Positions 25,001 to 32,902 are shown, counted from the first letter of the stretch. The stretch: 38,515 nucleotides of DNA from Ectopseudomonas composti (GCF_001567565.1 NZ_LSSW01000010.1:1-38515), one strand, 5' to 3'. Translations and numbers: made by a program. The notes: generated from the letters alone by a model not told the origin.

Positions 25001-26262
25001 TAGGTCTCGCCCAGATCGAACAGCTGATCGTCCTGCAGTTCGCCGTTGGGGGACAGCTGCACCAGTACGCGGTAGCTGTCGCCATCGATCATGCCGATCA
25101 GGCCAAGGGGAACACCGAAATAGTTCGCGCCCATGCGCAGGGCTTCGCGCAGCTGCTCGCGGCTGTTCAGGCTCGACAGGGCGGCGATCTCATTGAGCGC
25201 ATGCAAGGCGCTTTGCTGGCGCTGCATCAGGTGCTGGGTGCTGCGGCGAGTCGCGCGCAGCAGGATCATCAGCAAGGCTTCGGCACCGCACCAGGCCATC
25301 AGCCACTTGATCACCAGCCAGCGTTTGTCCCGCTCGTGCACGGCATACAGCTCGCTGATGTCGCGCCAGGTCAGCAGCATGGCCGCCGCTGGCGCATCTG
25401 GTCGTGGCGAAGTCGCCATCGACAGCTGGCTGAGCAGATAGTGGTGTGCGCCATCTTCCAGCAGACGCGCGCCGTTGCCAGCACCGGGGGCAGGCAGCAG
25501 GCCCGCGTGCAGCCAGGTCTGCGCCTGTGGGCGTGACTGCTGGATCAGCCGCCAGACCGGCAGCTCGGCGTTCTCCGCGCTGGGCTCGGGCGCCGCATTG
25601 AGTAGCAGGGCGATGCCGGCGCCGAGGTCCTGGTCCAGTTGCGGCAGGTCGTCGAGCAGGTCTATCGCCACGCTGATGGTACCGACCTGGCGTTGGCCAT
25701 CCTCGGTATCGACCAGCAAGGGGGCTGCAGCGCGAATGCCGATGCTGTCTTGCGTGAGGGCCAGCTCCGCACGGCTGCCGCCATTGCGCAGGGTGCCCAG
25801 CAGCAATGGACGCATGGTCTCTTGCGAGTCACCAAAGTGTTCGGGGTCATGGACCCGTAGCAGGATGCGTGCGTCGCCCTGCAGGTGAACGTAGAGGCGA
25901 AATGGGTGGTGCTCCTGCATGTTGCGCCAACGGGGTGCCAGGCGGGTGTAGAGCTGGTGGCGAATGCTGCTCAGGTCGTGCCGAGCAGCGTCTGGCAGGG
26001 CTGCGGCCTGGCGCGCCAGCTCGGTCACCCAGGCGTCGGCGGCGATGGCCTCGGCCAGCAGCTGCGCGCGTTCGCGCAGGCCGTGCTGAAAACTTTGCAG
26101 GGCCAGGCGCTGCGCCTCGGCCTGCTTGTTCATCTGCAGTTGCCACAGGGTTTCACGTTCATGCAATGCCTGGCGCCCGAGGACGGCGAAGAACAGCGCC
26201 AGGCAAAGGCTGCCGCCGATCACGATCCAGCGAGTGGAGATCGGTCTCGGGCCGGCGGTCAT
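22099..26262 (-). CDS. Membrane multi-PAS sensor histidine kinase
   Basis: This 1387-residue kinase has a first membrane helix (about 12-31), a periplasmic sensor region (about 35-315) and a second helix (about 318-337). A GAF domain follows (about 350-515, with FGVPLGLIGMIDG and ETYCSLAF). Five PAS/PAC units come next (about 515-640, 640-780, 785-910, 910-1040, 1040-1155). HisKA has His1168 in STVSHELRTPLT. HATPase_c has NLLSNAAKFSPPG, DQGPGIP and GTGLGLAI. No receiver or Hpt is fused to it, so phosphate must pass to separate proteins such as the adjacent receiver. The ATG at 26262 overlaps the stop of a small upstream ORF (ATGA). The ligand is unknown. Confidence 0.93.
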   Translation of the reverse strand: MTAGPRPISTRWIVIGGSLCLALFFAVLGRQALHERETLWQLQMNKQAEAQRLALQSFQHGLRERAQLLAEAIAADAWVTELARQAAALPDAARHDLSSIRHQLYTRLAPRWRNMQEHHPFRLYVHLQGDARILLRVHDPEHFGDSQETMRPLLLGTLRNGGSRAELALTQDSIGIRAAAPLLVDTEDGQRQVGTISVAIDLLDDLPQLDQDLGAGIALLLNAAPEPSAENAELPVWRLIQQSRPQAQTWLHAGLLPAPGAGNGARLLEDGAHHYLLSQLSMATSPRPDAPAAAMLLTWRDISELYAVHERDKRWLVIKWLMAWCGAEALLMILLRATRRSTQHLMQRQQSALHALNEIAALSSLNSREQLREALRMGANYFGVPLGLIGMIDGDSYRVLVQLSPNGELQDDQLFDLGETYCSLAFAQEDVLSIERMGTSTYREHPCYERFALESYIGSAIWVGGRRIGTLAFCDRQPRNSQFDENEREFLRLFARWVGAILEREQQEQSRQTLLERLASIIEGTDVGTWEWNVQSAATVFNERWAQMLGYRLEELQPTSVETWKRFCHPDDLATSEHLLHRHFAGEVAFYDRQVRMQHRDGRWLWIQVRGRLSRRDEHGRPLLMYGTHTDISEAREREDAVIEARAFLQTVLDSATGVSIIATDQDGLITLFNSGAERLLGYLSEEVVGRQTPTCFHLPSELEARARELSQSAGRPVEGIEVFNHNVRGGEPETRQWTYLHKDGSQSLVNLTTNAIFDASGQITGFLCIASDISALQQATRALQQSETRFRGLVANLPGVVYRCSNDKNWSMRYISDEIFSLAGYPASDFIDNRVRSFSSIIHPDDLPLTYRANDSIARQEVIELTYRLRHADGHSVWVREKGRGEYDAKGQLVWLDGFIWDISERKVMEDDLRLSQQLFSSAFATAPQGMALVAIDGRWLEVNDELCRMLGYSREEMLALDFQSITHPDDLDADLHNVEDLLAGRINAYQMEKRYLDKQGQVLWALLSSALVRNAQGQPVHLVAQIQDFSDRVAAERAIREREHYLRTLLDNVLDAIVTLDDQGHIETFNHAAERIFAYSQAEVAGQSIATLIPGMATGTLRQGHASDQIREMDGLRQDGETFPMELAISRISHQGQVRFIAVIRDIAERKRIEQMKNEFVSTVSHELRTPLTAIAGSLGLINGGALGAVPQAMAHMLSIAEANSQRLSELINDLLDMEKLVAGKMHFDLQLRPLKPLLELALLHNQPYADQHQVRLELHAEQDAEVRVDAQRLAQVLANLLSNAAKFSPPGAVVQVSLEPAGDMLRVSVRDQGPGIPATFHSRIFAKFSQADSGDTRQKGGTGLGLAICKEIIERMHGRIGFDSMPGQGATFWFELPRVEDNET

Positions 26263-26429
26263 CGTGCGCGTGCTCGAGCGTGCCCTTCGGCGCCCTGCGG
26301 CAGTTCACCTGGGTCACCGCTGGTGTCGATTGCCTCGACGAGGCTTCGGCCAGCGGAGCAAAGGCCGATCACGATCTGTTTGCGCCGGAGGGTGACCTTG
26401 GGATCGTCTTCGGTAATCGGCACGCGCAT
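26259..26429 (-). CDS. Small coupled ORF, 56 residues, unknown function
   Basis: This short ORF, starting MRVPITEDDPKVTLRRKQIV and ending HARARAR, fills the gap between the GGDEF/EAL gene and the sensor kinase. Its ATG at 26429 is two bases after the stop of the upstream gene. AGGA in the end of that gene gives seven-base spacing. Its own stop overlaps the kinase start as ATGA. This double coupling is good evidence that it is translated. It has one cysteine (C24), no signal peptide or membrane helix, and a basic tail. I do not recognise the family; from memory P. aeruginosa has a short hypothetical gene (PA0284) in the same place next to PA0285, which may be its counterpart. Confidence 0.7.
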   Translation of the reverse strand: MRVPITEDDPKVTLRRKQIVIGLCSAGRSLVEAIDTSGDPGELPQGAEGHARARAR

Positions 26430-26431
26430 GC

Positions 26432-28732
26432 TCAGTTCCTGCTGCGGGGATGGCTTTCCTTCATTTCACCCGGGCTGCCGGCGTCGATGGATTTGGCGAG
26501 CACTGGCTGTGGGCGGCCGAAGTGATAGCCCTGGCCATAGTTGCAGCCTAGCTCACGCAGAAAGTTGGCTTGAGCGGGTTGCTCGATACCCTCGGCGAGC
26601 ACCTTGAGGCCCAGGCTCTTGCCCAGTGCGATCACTGCACGGGCGATGGCGGCGTCCTCGGGGTCGTCGGGCAGGCCACGAACGAAACTCTGGTCGAGCT
26701 TGAGCTTGTCTACCGGCAGGCGCTTGAGCCGCGCCAGCGAGCTGTAGCCGGTGCCGAAATCGTCAATGGCCAGGCGCACCCCCAGCGCGCGCAGACGGAA
26801 GAGCAGTTTCTGCGCTGCATCCGGGTCTTCCATGATCGCGCTCTCGGTCACTTCCAGCTCCAGCTGTTCGGGGGGCAGACCGGTTTGCGCCAGCACGCTG
26901 GCAACCTTCTGGTCGAGTTCACCGCGACTGAACAGGCGACTGGAAATGTTCACGGCAACGAAGCGCAGTGAGCTGCGCTCGGCATTCCACCTCACCATCT
27001 GGCGGCAGGCCTGCTCCAGCACCCAGGCATCGATGGCGCCGATCATGCCGTTGTCCTCGGCAATCGGGATGAACTCCCCCGGGGCGACCAGTCCGCGCTG
27101 CGGGTGCTGCCAGCGCACCAGGGCCTCCATGCCTACCTGGCTCCCGTCTTGCAGGTCATGCAGCGGCTGGTAGTAAACGCGCAGCTCGTCGTTGTCCAGG
27201 GCATGGCGCAGGCTGCTGGCCAGCTCGACGCGCTGGCGGGCGTAGTCGGTCAGTTCCTGCTCGTAGAAGGCGTAGCCCTCGCGGCCGCTGCTCTTGGCCT
27301 TGAACAGTGCAGAGTCGGCGTTGCGCAGGATCTGCTCGACGCTGTTGGCGTCCTCAGGGAACAGGCTGATGCCGATGCTGGCGCCGATATAGAGCTCGTG
27401 ACCGTCCAGGCGAAAGGGTGTTTCCAGATTGTGCAGCAGGCCTTGCGCAAGCTCGGCGGCCTGGGCGGCTTCTGCGCAGTTTTCGCTGAGCAAGCCGAAT
27501 TCGTCGCCGCCCAGCCGGGCCAGTGTGCAGCCGTTAGGTAGACCCTGCAGCAGGCGCTCGCCGACGCTCTTGAGCAGGAGGTCACCGACGTTGTGGCCGA
27601 GGCTTTCGTTGATGTGCTTGAAATGGTCCAGGTCGATCAGCAGCACCGCACCGCGCAACTCTTCGATCGTGCTGCGCTCCAGGGCGTGGGCGACACGTTC
27701 GGTGAACAGCAGGCGGTTGGGCAGGTTGCTCAGCGGGTCGTGGTGGGCCAGGTAGTCCAGCTCGCGCTGCGAACGCTTGAGTGCGGTGATGTCGGAGAAA
27801 ACGGCCACGTAGTGGCTGACGCGCCCCTGCTCGTCATGAATCACCCGGATGCACTGCCATTGCGGGTAGATTTCGCCACTCTTGCGCCGGTTCCACACTT
27901 CGCCGCTCCAGGCACCGCGATTTTGCAGGGCGTGCCACAGGCTCTGATAGAAAGCGGCGTCATGACGGCCGGACTTGAGCAGATTGGGGTGCTGACCGAG
28001 GATTTCCTCGCTGCTGTAGCCGGTGATACGGCTGAAGGCTGGGTTGACGTGCACGATATTTTGCTCGGCATCGGTAACCAGCACACCTTCCTGGGTGGCA
28101 TCGAACACAGCCGCAGCCTGGCGCAGACTGTCGTCGATGGCGCGCTGCTGGGTGATGTCGCTGGCGATGCCGATGAAACGCTGGGGCTGGCCATTCTCGT
28201 CACGCTGCAGGCGCCCGCGCGAGTGAATCCAGCGGTAGCTGCCGTCGGCGTGGCGCAGGCGGTAGATGTTTTCGTAGGGCTGATCGCTCAGTTCGGCATT
28301 GAGCGCATGCAGCGCGCGTTGCATGTCGTCCGGGTGCAGGCGTGAGGCCCAGTCTTCGCGGGTATCACCCAGGGTTTGCGGGGTGAGGCCGAGCAGTCTG
28401 GCGTAGCCCTCGGAGAAGAACACCTTGCGCCTGGATACGTCCCAGTCCCACAGGCCATCGCGTGTGGCATCCAGAGCCAGGCGCAGACGTTCCTCGTTGC
28501 CGGCCAGCTCCAGGCGTGCGCGGCGGTACTGCAGGGCATGACGCTGCAGTACCAGATAGAGCAGCGTACTGGTCAGCACCACGAAGCACAGCCCCTTGAG
28601 CGACTGCAGGCGCTCCTGCTGCGCTCCGGAAAGGCCCAGCACCGTCAGCAGTTGGTCGCTCAGCAGTATCCACAGGCCGGCCAGCAGCAGATAGCCCAGA
28701 GTCAGACGCAAGGCGGCGGTGTCGATACGCAT
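26432..28732 (-). CDS. PAS-PAS-GGDEF-EAL cyclic-di-GMP enzyme (PA0285-like)
   Basis: This 766-residue inner-membrane protein has two helices (about 8-30 with LLAGLWILLSDQLL, and 46-63), PAS1 (about 80-200), PAS2 (about 205-325), GGDEF (about 330-495) and EAL (about 510-750). The GGDEF motif is intact but lacks an RxxD inhibitory site. EAL residues appear complete: MEALVRW, NISSRLFS, EVTESAIM, DDFGTGYSSL, KLDQSFV and EGIEQ. Phosphodiesterase activity is therefore likely, with GGDEF either active or regulatory. It is divergent from desA, as PA0285 (pipA) is in P. aeruginosa by memory. It starts an apparent five-gene minus-strand operon. Confidence 0.93.
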   Translation of the reverse strand: MRIDTAALRLTLGYLLLAGLWILLSDQLLTVLGLSGAQQERLQSLKGLCFVVLTSTLLYLVLQRHALQYRRARLELAGNEERLRLALDATRDGLWDWDVSRRKVFFSEGYARLLGLTPQTLGDTREDWASRLHPDDMQRALHALNAELSDQPYENIYRLRHADGSYRWIHSRGRLQRDENGQPQRFIGIASDITQQRAIDDSLRQAAAVFDATQEGVLVTDAEQNIVHVNPAFSRITGYSSEEILGQHPNLLKSGRHDAAFYQSLWHALQNRGAWSGEVWNRRKSGEIYPQWQCIRVIHDEQGRVSHYVAVFSDITALKRSQRELDYLAHHDPLSNLPNRLLFTERVAHALERSTIEELRGAVLLIDLDHFKHINESLGHNVGDLLLKSVGERLLQGLPNGCTLARLGGDEFGLLSENCAEAAQAAELAQGLLHNLETPFRLDGHELYIGASIGISLFPEDANSVEQILRNADSALFKAKSSGREGYAFYEQELTDYARQRVELASSLRHALDNDELRVYYQPLHDLQDGSQVGMEALVRWQHPQRGLVAPGEFIPIAEDNGMIGAIDAWVLEQACRQMVRWNAERSSLRFVAVNISSRLFSRGELDQKVASVLAQTGLPPEQLELEVTESAIMEDPDAAQKLLFRLRALGVRLAIDDFGTGYSSLARLKRLPVDKLKLDQSFVRGLPDDPEDAAIARAVIALGKSLGLKVLAEGIEQPAQANFLRELGCNYGQGYHFGRPQPVLAKSIDAGSPGEMKESHPRSRN

Positions 28733-28801
28733 GGCTGGGCAACTACGCTCCCTGTAAGTGTCGGTCAGTATAGACGCGGTGGTGCTGAAACATTCTTATC
28801 T

Positions 28802-28840
28802 AAAAGACCAACTGGTTTTCTGGCATGGGTCAGGGATAAT
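28802..28840 (+). promoter_or_regulatory. Candidate desA promoter with overlapping operator
   Basis: AAAAGACCA-AC-TGGTTTTC (28802-28820) is a near-palindrome (ACCA/TGGT arms with A/T flanks). GATAAT at 28835-28840 could be a -10 box, placing the palindrome over the -35 region. A fatty-acid-responsive TetR- or FadR-like repressor would fit, but none is encoded here and the arm order differs from the E. coli FadR consensus. Confidence 0.3.
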
Positions 28841-28900
28841 GCAAACAGGTTCGTCCTTGCAGGACAAGCCGCGTTCCCCCATCAGGAGGCAACAGCGCCC

Positions 28901-30091
28901 ATGTGGTACAACGGTTTACTCGACCTGTCGGTCTGGCAGCTGCTGGCTGCGACTCTGCTGATGACTCACGTGACCATCGTCAGCGTGACTGTCTATCTGC
29001 ACCGCTACTCTGCGCACCGTGCACTGGAACTGCACCCCGCGCTCAAGCATTTCTTCCGTTTCTGGCTGTGGCTGACCACTGGCCAGAACACTCGCGAGTG
29101 GACCGCGATTCACCGCAAGCATCACGCCAAGTGCGAAACCGTCGATGACCCGCACAGTCCGGTCATCAAGGGTCTGAGTACTGTGCTGCGCAAAGGTGCC
29201 GAACTCTATCAGGAAGAGGCGAAGAACCAGGAAACTTTGCGCATCTACGGCAAGAACTGCCCGGATGACTGGATTGAGCGCAACGTCTACAGCCGCTATC
29301 CGATTGGCGGCGTGACCTTGATGGCGATCATCGACCTGGCGCTGTTCGGCGTGCTCGGCATGACGGTCTGGGCGATCCAGATGATGTGGATTCCGTTCTG
29401 GGCCGCCGGTGTGATCAACGGCCTGGGGCACGCAGTCGGCTATCGCAACTTCGAGTGCCGCGACGCTGCCACCAATCTGGTGCCTTGGGGCATCATCATT
29501 GGCGGTGAGGAACTGCACAACAACCACCACACCTACCCGAACAGCGCCAAGCTGTCGGTGAGGAAGTGGGAGTTCGACATGGGCTGGGCCTGGATCAAGT
29601 TGTTCAGTTTGTTCGGCCTGGCCAAGGTGCAGCGTGTCGCGCCTATCGCCCATCGTGTGGAAGGCAAGGGCCACCTGGATATGGACACGGCCATGGCCAT
29701 CCTCAACAACCGTTTCCAGATCATGGCGCAGTACCGCAAGCTGGTTATCGCACCCCTGGTCAAGCAGGAAGTGGCCAAGGCCGACGCGTCCGTTCGTCAT
29801 CTTTTCCATCGCGCCAAGCGCCTGTTGTCGCGTGAACCGAGCCTGCTGGAAGAGCAGCATCATGCGCGTATCGCCGACATGCTGGCGCAGAGCCAGGCAC
29901 TCAAGGTGATCTACGAGAAGCGCCTGGCGTTGCAGCAGATCTGGGTCAAGACCAGCAGCAACGGCCACGATATGCTCGAAGCCATGAAACAGTGGGTGCA
30001 CGAGGCTGAAGCCAGCGGCATCCAGTCGCTGCGTGAGTTTGCCGAGCAGCTCAAGACCTACTCGCTGCGACCGTCCAGCGCGACAGCCTGA
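28901..30091 (+). CDS. desA: Membrane fatty-acid desaturase DesA
   Basis: This 396-residue integral membrane di-iron desaturase is expected to introduce a delta-9 double bond into acyl chains of phospholipids or thioesters, changing membrane fluidity. The three histidine boxes are HRYSAH, HRKHH and HNNHH. Hydrophobic spans occur near residues 10-30, 45-60, 140-160 and 165-190. A long helical C-terminal region (about 260-390) follows. AGGAGG at 28884-28889 precedes the ATG at 28901; longer in-frame starts lie antisense to the GGDEF/EAL gene. Length agrees with P. aeruginosa DesA as I recall it (about 394). A terminator follows. Confidence 0.93.
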   Translation: MWYNGLLDLSVWQLLAATLLMTHVTIVSVTVYLHRYSAHRALELHPALKHFFRFWLWLTTGQNTREWTAIHRKHHAKCETVDDPHSPVIKGLSTVLRKGAELYQEEAKNQETLRIYGKNCPDDWIERNVYSRYPIGGVTLMAIIDLALFGVLGMTVWAIQMMWIPFWAAGVINGLGHAVGYRNFECRDAATNLVPWGIIIGGEELHNNHHTYPNSAKLSVRKWEFDMGWAWIKLFSLFGLAKVQRVAPIAHRVEGKGHLDMDTAMAILNNRFQIMAQYRKLVIAPLVKQEVAKADASVRHLFHRAKRLLSREPSLLEEQHHARIADMLAQSQALKVIYEKRLALQQIWVKTSSNGHDMLEAMKQWVHEAEASGIQSLREFAEQLKTYSLRPSSATA

Positions 30092-30110
30092 CCGCCGCTC
30101 GTTACAAACG

Positions 30111-30143
30111 AAGGCCCGCCGAACTGGCGGGCCTTTGTGTTTG
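30111..30143 (+). terminator. Intrinsic terminator after desA
   Basis: AAGGCCCGCC (30111-30120), loop GAACT, GGCGGGCCTT (30126-30135) and then TTGTGTTTGT make a 10-base GC-rich stem with a U-rich tail about 20 bases after the desA stop. Confidence 0.85.
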
Positions 30144-30171
30144 TCCAACGGCTCGCACTAAGCTCATTTCA

Positions 30172-31173
30172 ATGCGAGGCAAGGGACGGATGGCTGCTGT
30201 AATGGACGAGAAGGATAACGCTGTATCCGAGCTGGAAGAACTCACTTTGGCGCTGCTGCACAGCCGCGCCGAAGTGGAGCGTCTGGGCGCGCGCGAGCAG
30301 CTTTTCAGCAGCCTGCTTGGCAGCGTCAATGCCGTGCTCTGGGCGTTCGACTGGAGCGAGCAGCGGATGATTTACGTGAGCCCTGCCTACGAACGGATCT
30401 TTGGGCGCTCTGCCGCACTGCTGCTGGCCGATTACGGAGAGTGGCGTAACAGCATCTACCCGGATGACCTGGATTACGCTGCGGAAAGCCTGGCCAGGGT
30501 GCTGGAGACGGGCGCCGTGGAGTCTCGCGAGTACCGCATCATTCGCGCCGACGGGCAGCTGCGCTGGCTCAGCGACAAGTGCTTTGTCAGCCCCCGTCCC
30601 GGTGGGGGGAAAGGCAGTGTGATCGTCGGTATCGCCGAGGACATCACCGAGAAGAAGCGACTCGAAGGTGAGCTGCATCGCTTGGCCACCACCGACGTGC
30701 TGACCCAGAGCAGCAACCGGCGTCACTTCTTCGAGTGCGCTCGCCGCGAGTTCGAGCATGCGTGCCGGTTCGGTAGTCCGCTGGCGTTTCTGCTGCTCGA
30801 TCTCGACGATTTCAAGAAGATCAATGACCAGTACGGTCACCAGGTCGGTGATCAGGTGCTGCAGCGTCTGGCGCAGTGCGGTACCAACACGCTTCGTCGC
30901 GGCGACCTGTTCGGGCGTATCGGCGGCGAGGAGTTCGCCGCGTTGTTTCCCGGCTGTGAGCAGGACGTGGCCTTGCAGGTAGCAGAGCGGCTGCAGCGTG
31001 AGGTGCAACGCCTCGGTTTCGTGCATGAGGGGCGCAGCTTCGGCATTACCGTCAGTCAGGGGTTGACCAGTCTGTTGGCCACGGATGTCAGTCTCGATGC
31101 GCTTTATGCGCGTGCCGATGCCGCCATGTATGTGGCCAAGCGGCAGGGCAAGAATCAGATCGTGCTGGGGTGA
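30172..31173 (+). CDS. PAS-GGDEF diguanylate cyclase (PA0290-like)
   Basis: This protein of up to 333 residues has a short N-terminal helix, one PAS/PAC domain (about 45-170, YVSPAYERIFGRSA and DITEKKRLEGEL) and a GGDEF domain (about 175-332) with GGEEF and an intact RxxD site (RRGD) five residues earlier. It probably makes cyclic-di-GMP with product inhibition. There are no membrane helices. The start is uncertain: ATG 30172, 30190 (AAGGGA three bases before) and 30202 are all possible. Position between desA and the porin matches PA0290 in P. aeruginosa as I recall. Confidence 0.88.
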   Translation: MRGKGRMAAVMDEKDNAVSELEELTLALLHSRAEVERLGAREQLFSSLLGSVNAVLWAFDWSEQRMIYVSPAYERIFGRSAALLLADYGEWRNSIYPDDLDYAAESLARVLETGAVESREYRIIRADGQLRWLSDKCFVSPRPGGGKGSVIVGIAEDITEKKRLEGELHRLATTDVLTQSSNRRHFFECARREFEHACRFGSPLAFLLLDLDDFKKINDQYGHQVGDQVLQRLAQCGTNTLRRGDLFGRIGGEEFAALFPGCEQDVALQVAERLQREVQRLGFVHEGRSFGITVSQGLTSLLATDVSLDALYARADAAMYVAKRQGKNQIVLG

Positions 31174-31312
31174 CGGTTGGCGATTTTCCGCCTGTTGACG
31201 TGTTGTCTTGAGCGGAAAGTTGCCGATCAGGCGCTGTCATTGTCCGTTCACTGACCTGCAGAAAAAATGTAACCTGCTGTTCTATAAGCCTTGCGCGTCA
31301 GCTTCGCCAAGC

Positions 31313-31328
31313 TGGCGCGCTAACTGCA
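31313..31328 (+). promoter_or_regulatory. Sigma-54-like promoter upstream of porin
   Basis: TGGCGCGCTAACTGCA matches the -24/-12 consensus (TGGCACG-N4-TTGCA) with two differences and keeps GG-N10-GC exactly. It overlaps the right arm of a 12-base inverted repeat (about 31293-31320). From memory, oprE of P. aeruginosa depends on RpoN, which supports both this site and the gene call. The transcript would have a leader of about 260 bases. The rest of the 31174-31599 gap shows nothing else firm. Confidence 0.5.
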
Positions 31329-31391
31329 TTGCCTCGTTCGATGCCGGCCAGGATGCCGACGCACAATAACAACGACGAGAGAGCACTCATC

Positions 31392-31457
31392 ATGCATTAT
31401 TCTGCCCGCCTTGTTTCGGTCGCATCGCTGCGTTCGCTGTTGTTCTGTTCTTCCTGA
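31392..31457 (+). CDS. Possible leader peptide, 21 residues, upstream of porin
   Basis: A short ORF reading MHYSARLVSVASLRSLLFCS plus one further serine lies in the long leader of the porin gene. It follows a purine-rich GACGAGAGAG stretch with an ATG about 12 bases later. It is hydrophobic with positive residues near the start. There is no database evidence, and an ORF this size can occur by chance. It is listed because the leader is long and otherwise unexplained. Confidence 0.25.
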   Translation: MHYSARLVSVASLRSLLFCSS

Positions 31458-31599
31458 AATTTCCACGTACCCGCTCGAGCCAGGTCGCTGACGCTTCATG
31501 GCTCGCGATTGCGTATGCCCCATTCGTTCCGGCCTGCCTCTTCGTGCCGAAGTCTGTGCCGGACGATGCGTCACCTTAAACACACTGGAGAGAAACATA

Positions 31600-32847
31600 A
31601 TGAGAAAGACCTCCCTGGCACTGGCCGTAGCCGCCAGCACTCTGGGCCTGAGCCAAGTAGCCTTCGCCGATCTGGTTGGCGATACCAAGGTCAGCCTGGA
31701 AGCGCGTAACTTCTACTTCAATCGTGATTTTCGTGAAGGCACTGGTCAGTCCAAATCCGAAGAGTGGGCGCAGGGTTTCATTCTGCGTATGAACTCTGGT
31801 TTCACTGAAGGCACCGTTGGTTTTGGTGCTGATGCCATTGGTATGTATGGCTTCAAACTGGACTCGGGTGATGGTACCGCAGGCAGTGGTCTGCTGGTCC
31901 CAGACCGCTCGGGTGGTTCCCAGGACAATTACTCCGGCCTCGCCGTAGCGGCCAAAGCCAAGGTTTCCAAAACTACTCTGCGTGTCGGTCAGATGCAGTT
32001 CAAAAACCAGGCTATCGGCTCCAGCGATGGCCGTTTGCTGCCGCAGATCTTCCGTGGCGGTAACTTGGTTTCTCAGGAAATTGAAGGTCTTACTCTGGAT
32101 GCGGGTTACCTGGATGAGGTAAATAACCGCAATTCGCAAGACTATGAAGACATGACGCTGAACACCTACTCGTTCAGTGGCATTAAATTCAAGGGTTTGA
32201 ATCAGAGTAACGAGTTCATCTTTGCGGGTGGTAACTACAAGCTGACCAAAGAACTGACAGCTGGCTATTACTATTCCAACCTGGAGGATATGTACAAGCA
32301 GCATTCCTTCAATCTCGTGCACGTGCTGCCCTTGGGCGAAAAGCAGAGCTTGAAAACTGATCTGCGCTACGCTCGCTCCACTGATGATGGCCAAAGTAAT
32401 GTGGATAACAAGGCCTTCGGTGCCATGGTTACCTATGCTCTGAGCGGCCACTCGTTCGGTCTTGGCTACCAACAGATGGATGGTGACACTGGTTTTGCAT
32501 ATATCGGTGGTACCGATCCGTTCCTGGTCAACTACGTTCAGATTGGTAACTTCGCTGCCAAGGACGAGAAGTCTTGGCAGGCTCGTTACGACTTTAACTT
32601 CGCCTCCATCGGCATCCCCGGTCTGACCTTCATGACCCGCTACCTGACCGGTGACAACATTGATCGTGGTACTGGTGTTTCTGACGGCCGCGAGTGGGAG
32701 CGCAACAGCGAGCTGATGTACGTCTTCCAGGAAGGCGCGCTGAAGAACCTGGGTGTTCGCTGGCGTAACGCCACTATGCGCAACAACTTCAGCCGCAATA
32801 TCGACGAAAACCGTCTGATCGTCAGCTACACCCTGCCGCTGATGTAA
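31600..32847 (+). CDS. oprE: OprD-family outer-membrane porin (OprE-like)
   Basis: This 415-residue outer-membrane protein has a signal peptide (residues 1-23, RKTSLALAVAASTLGLSQVAFA). The mature part has OprD-family features: SLEARNFYFNRDF, EEWAQGFILRMNSGFTEGTVGFGADAIG, LRVGQM, and alternating beta strands ending in NRLIVSYTLPLM. It should form a substrate-selective channel for small anions or amino/carboxylic acids. GGAGAG at 31587-31592 supports the ATG at 31600. Codon use is less GC-biased than the neighbours, as common for abundant porins. The oprE name rests on synteny after PA0290 and the sigma-54-like promoter; the family call is firmer than the ortholog call. Confidence 0.75.
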   Translation: MRKTSLALAVAASTLGLSQVAFADLVGDTKVSLEARNFYFNRDFREGTGQSKSEEWAQGFILRMNSGFTEGTVGFGADAIGMYGFKLDSGDGTAGSGLLVPDRSGGSQDNYSGLAVAAKAKVSKTTLRVGQMQFKNQAIGSSDGRLLPQIFRGGNLVSQEIEGLTLDAGYLDEVNNRNSQDYEDMTLNTYSFSGIKFKGLNQSNEFIFAGGNYKLTKELTAGYYYSNLEDMYKQHSFNLVHVLPLGEKQSLKTDLRYARSTDDGQSNVDNKAFGAMVTYALSGHSFGLGYQQMDGDTGFAYIGGTDPFLVNYVQIGNFAAKDEKSWQARYDFNFASIGIPGLTFMTRYLTGDNIDRGTGVSDGREWERNSELMYVFQEGALKNLGVRWRNATMRNNFSRNIDENRLIVSYTLPLM

Positions 32848-32902
32848 GGCGCGGTGCTTTCGGGAGGCTTGCATAGGCCTGAAGTCCCGAATGCTGAACG
32901 AG

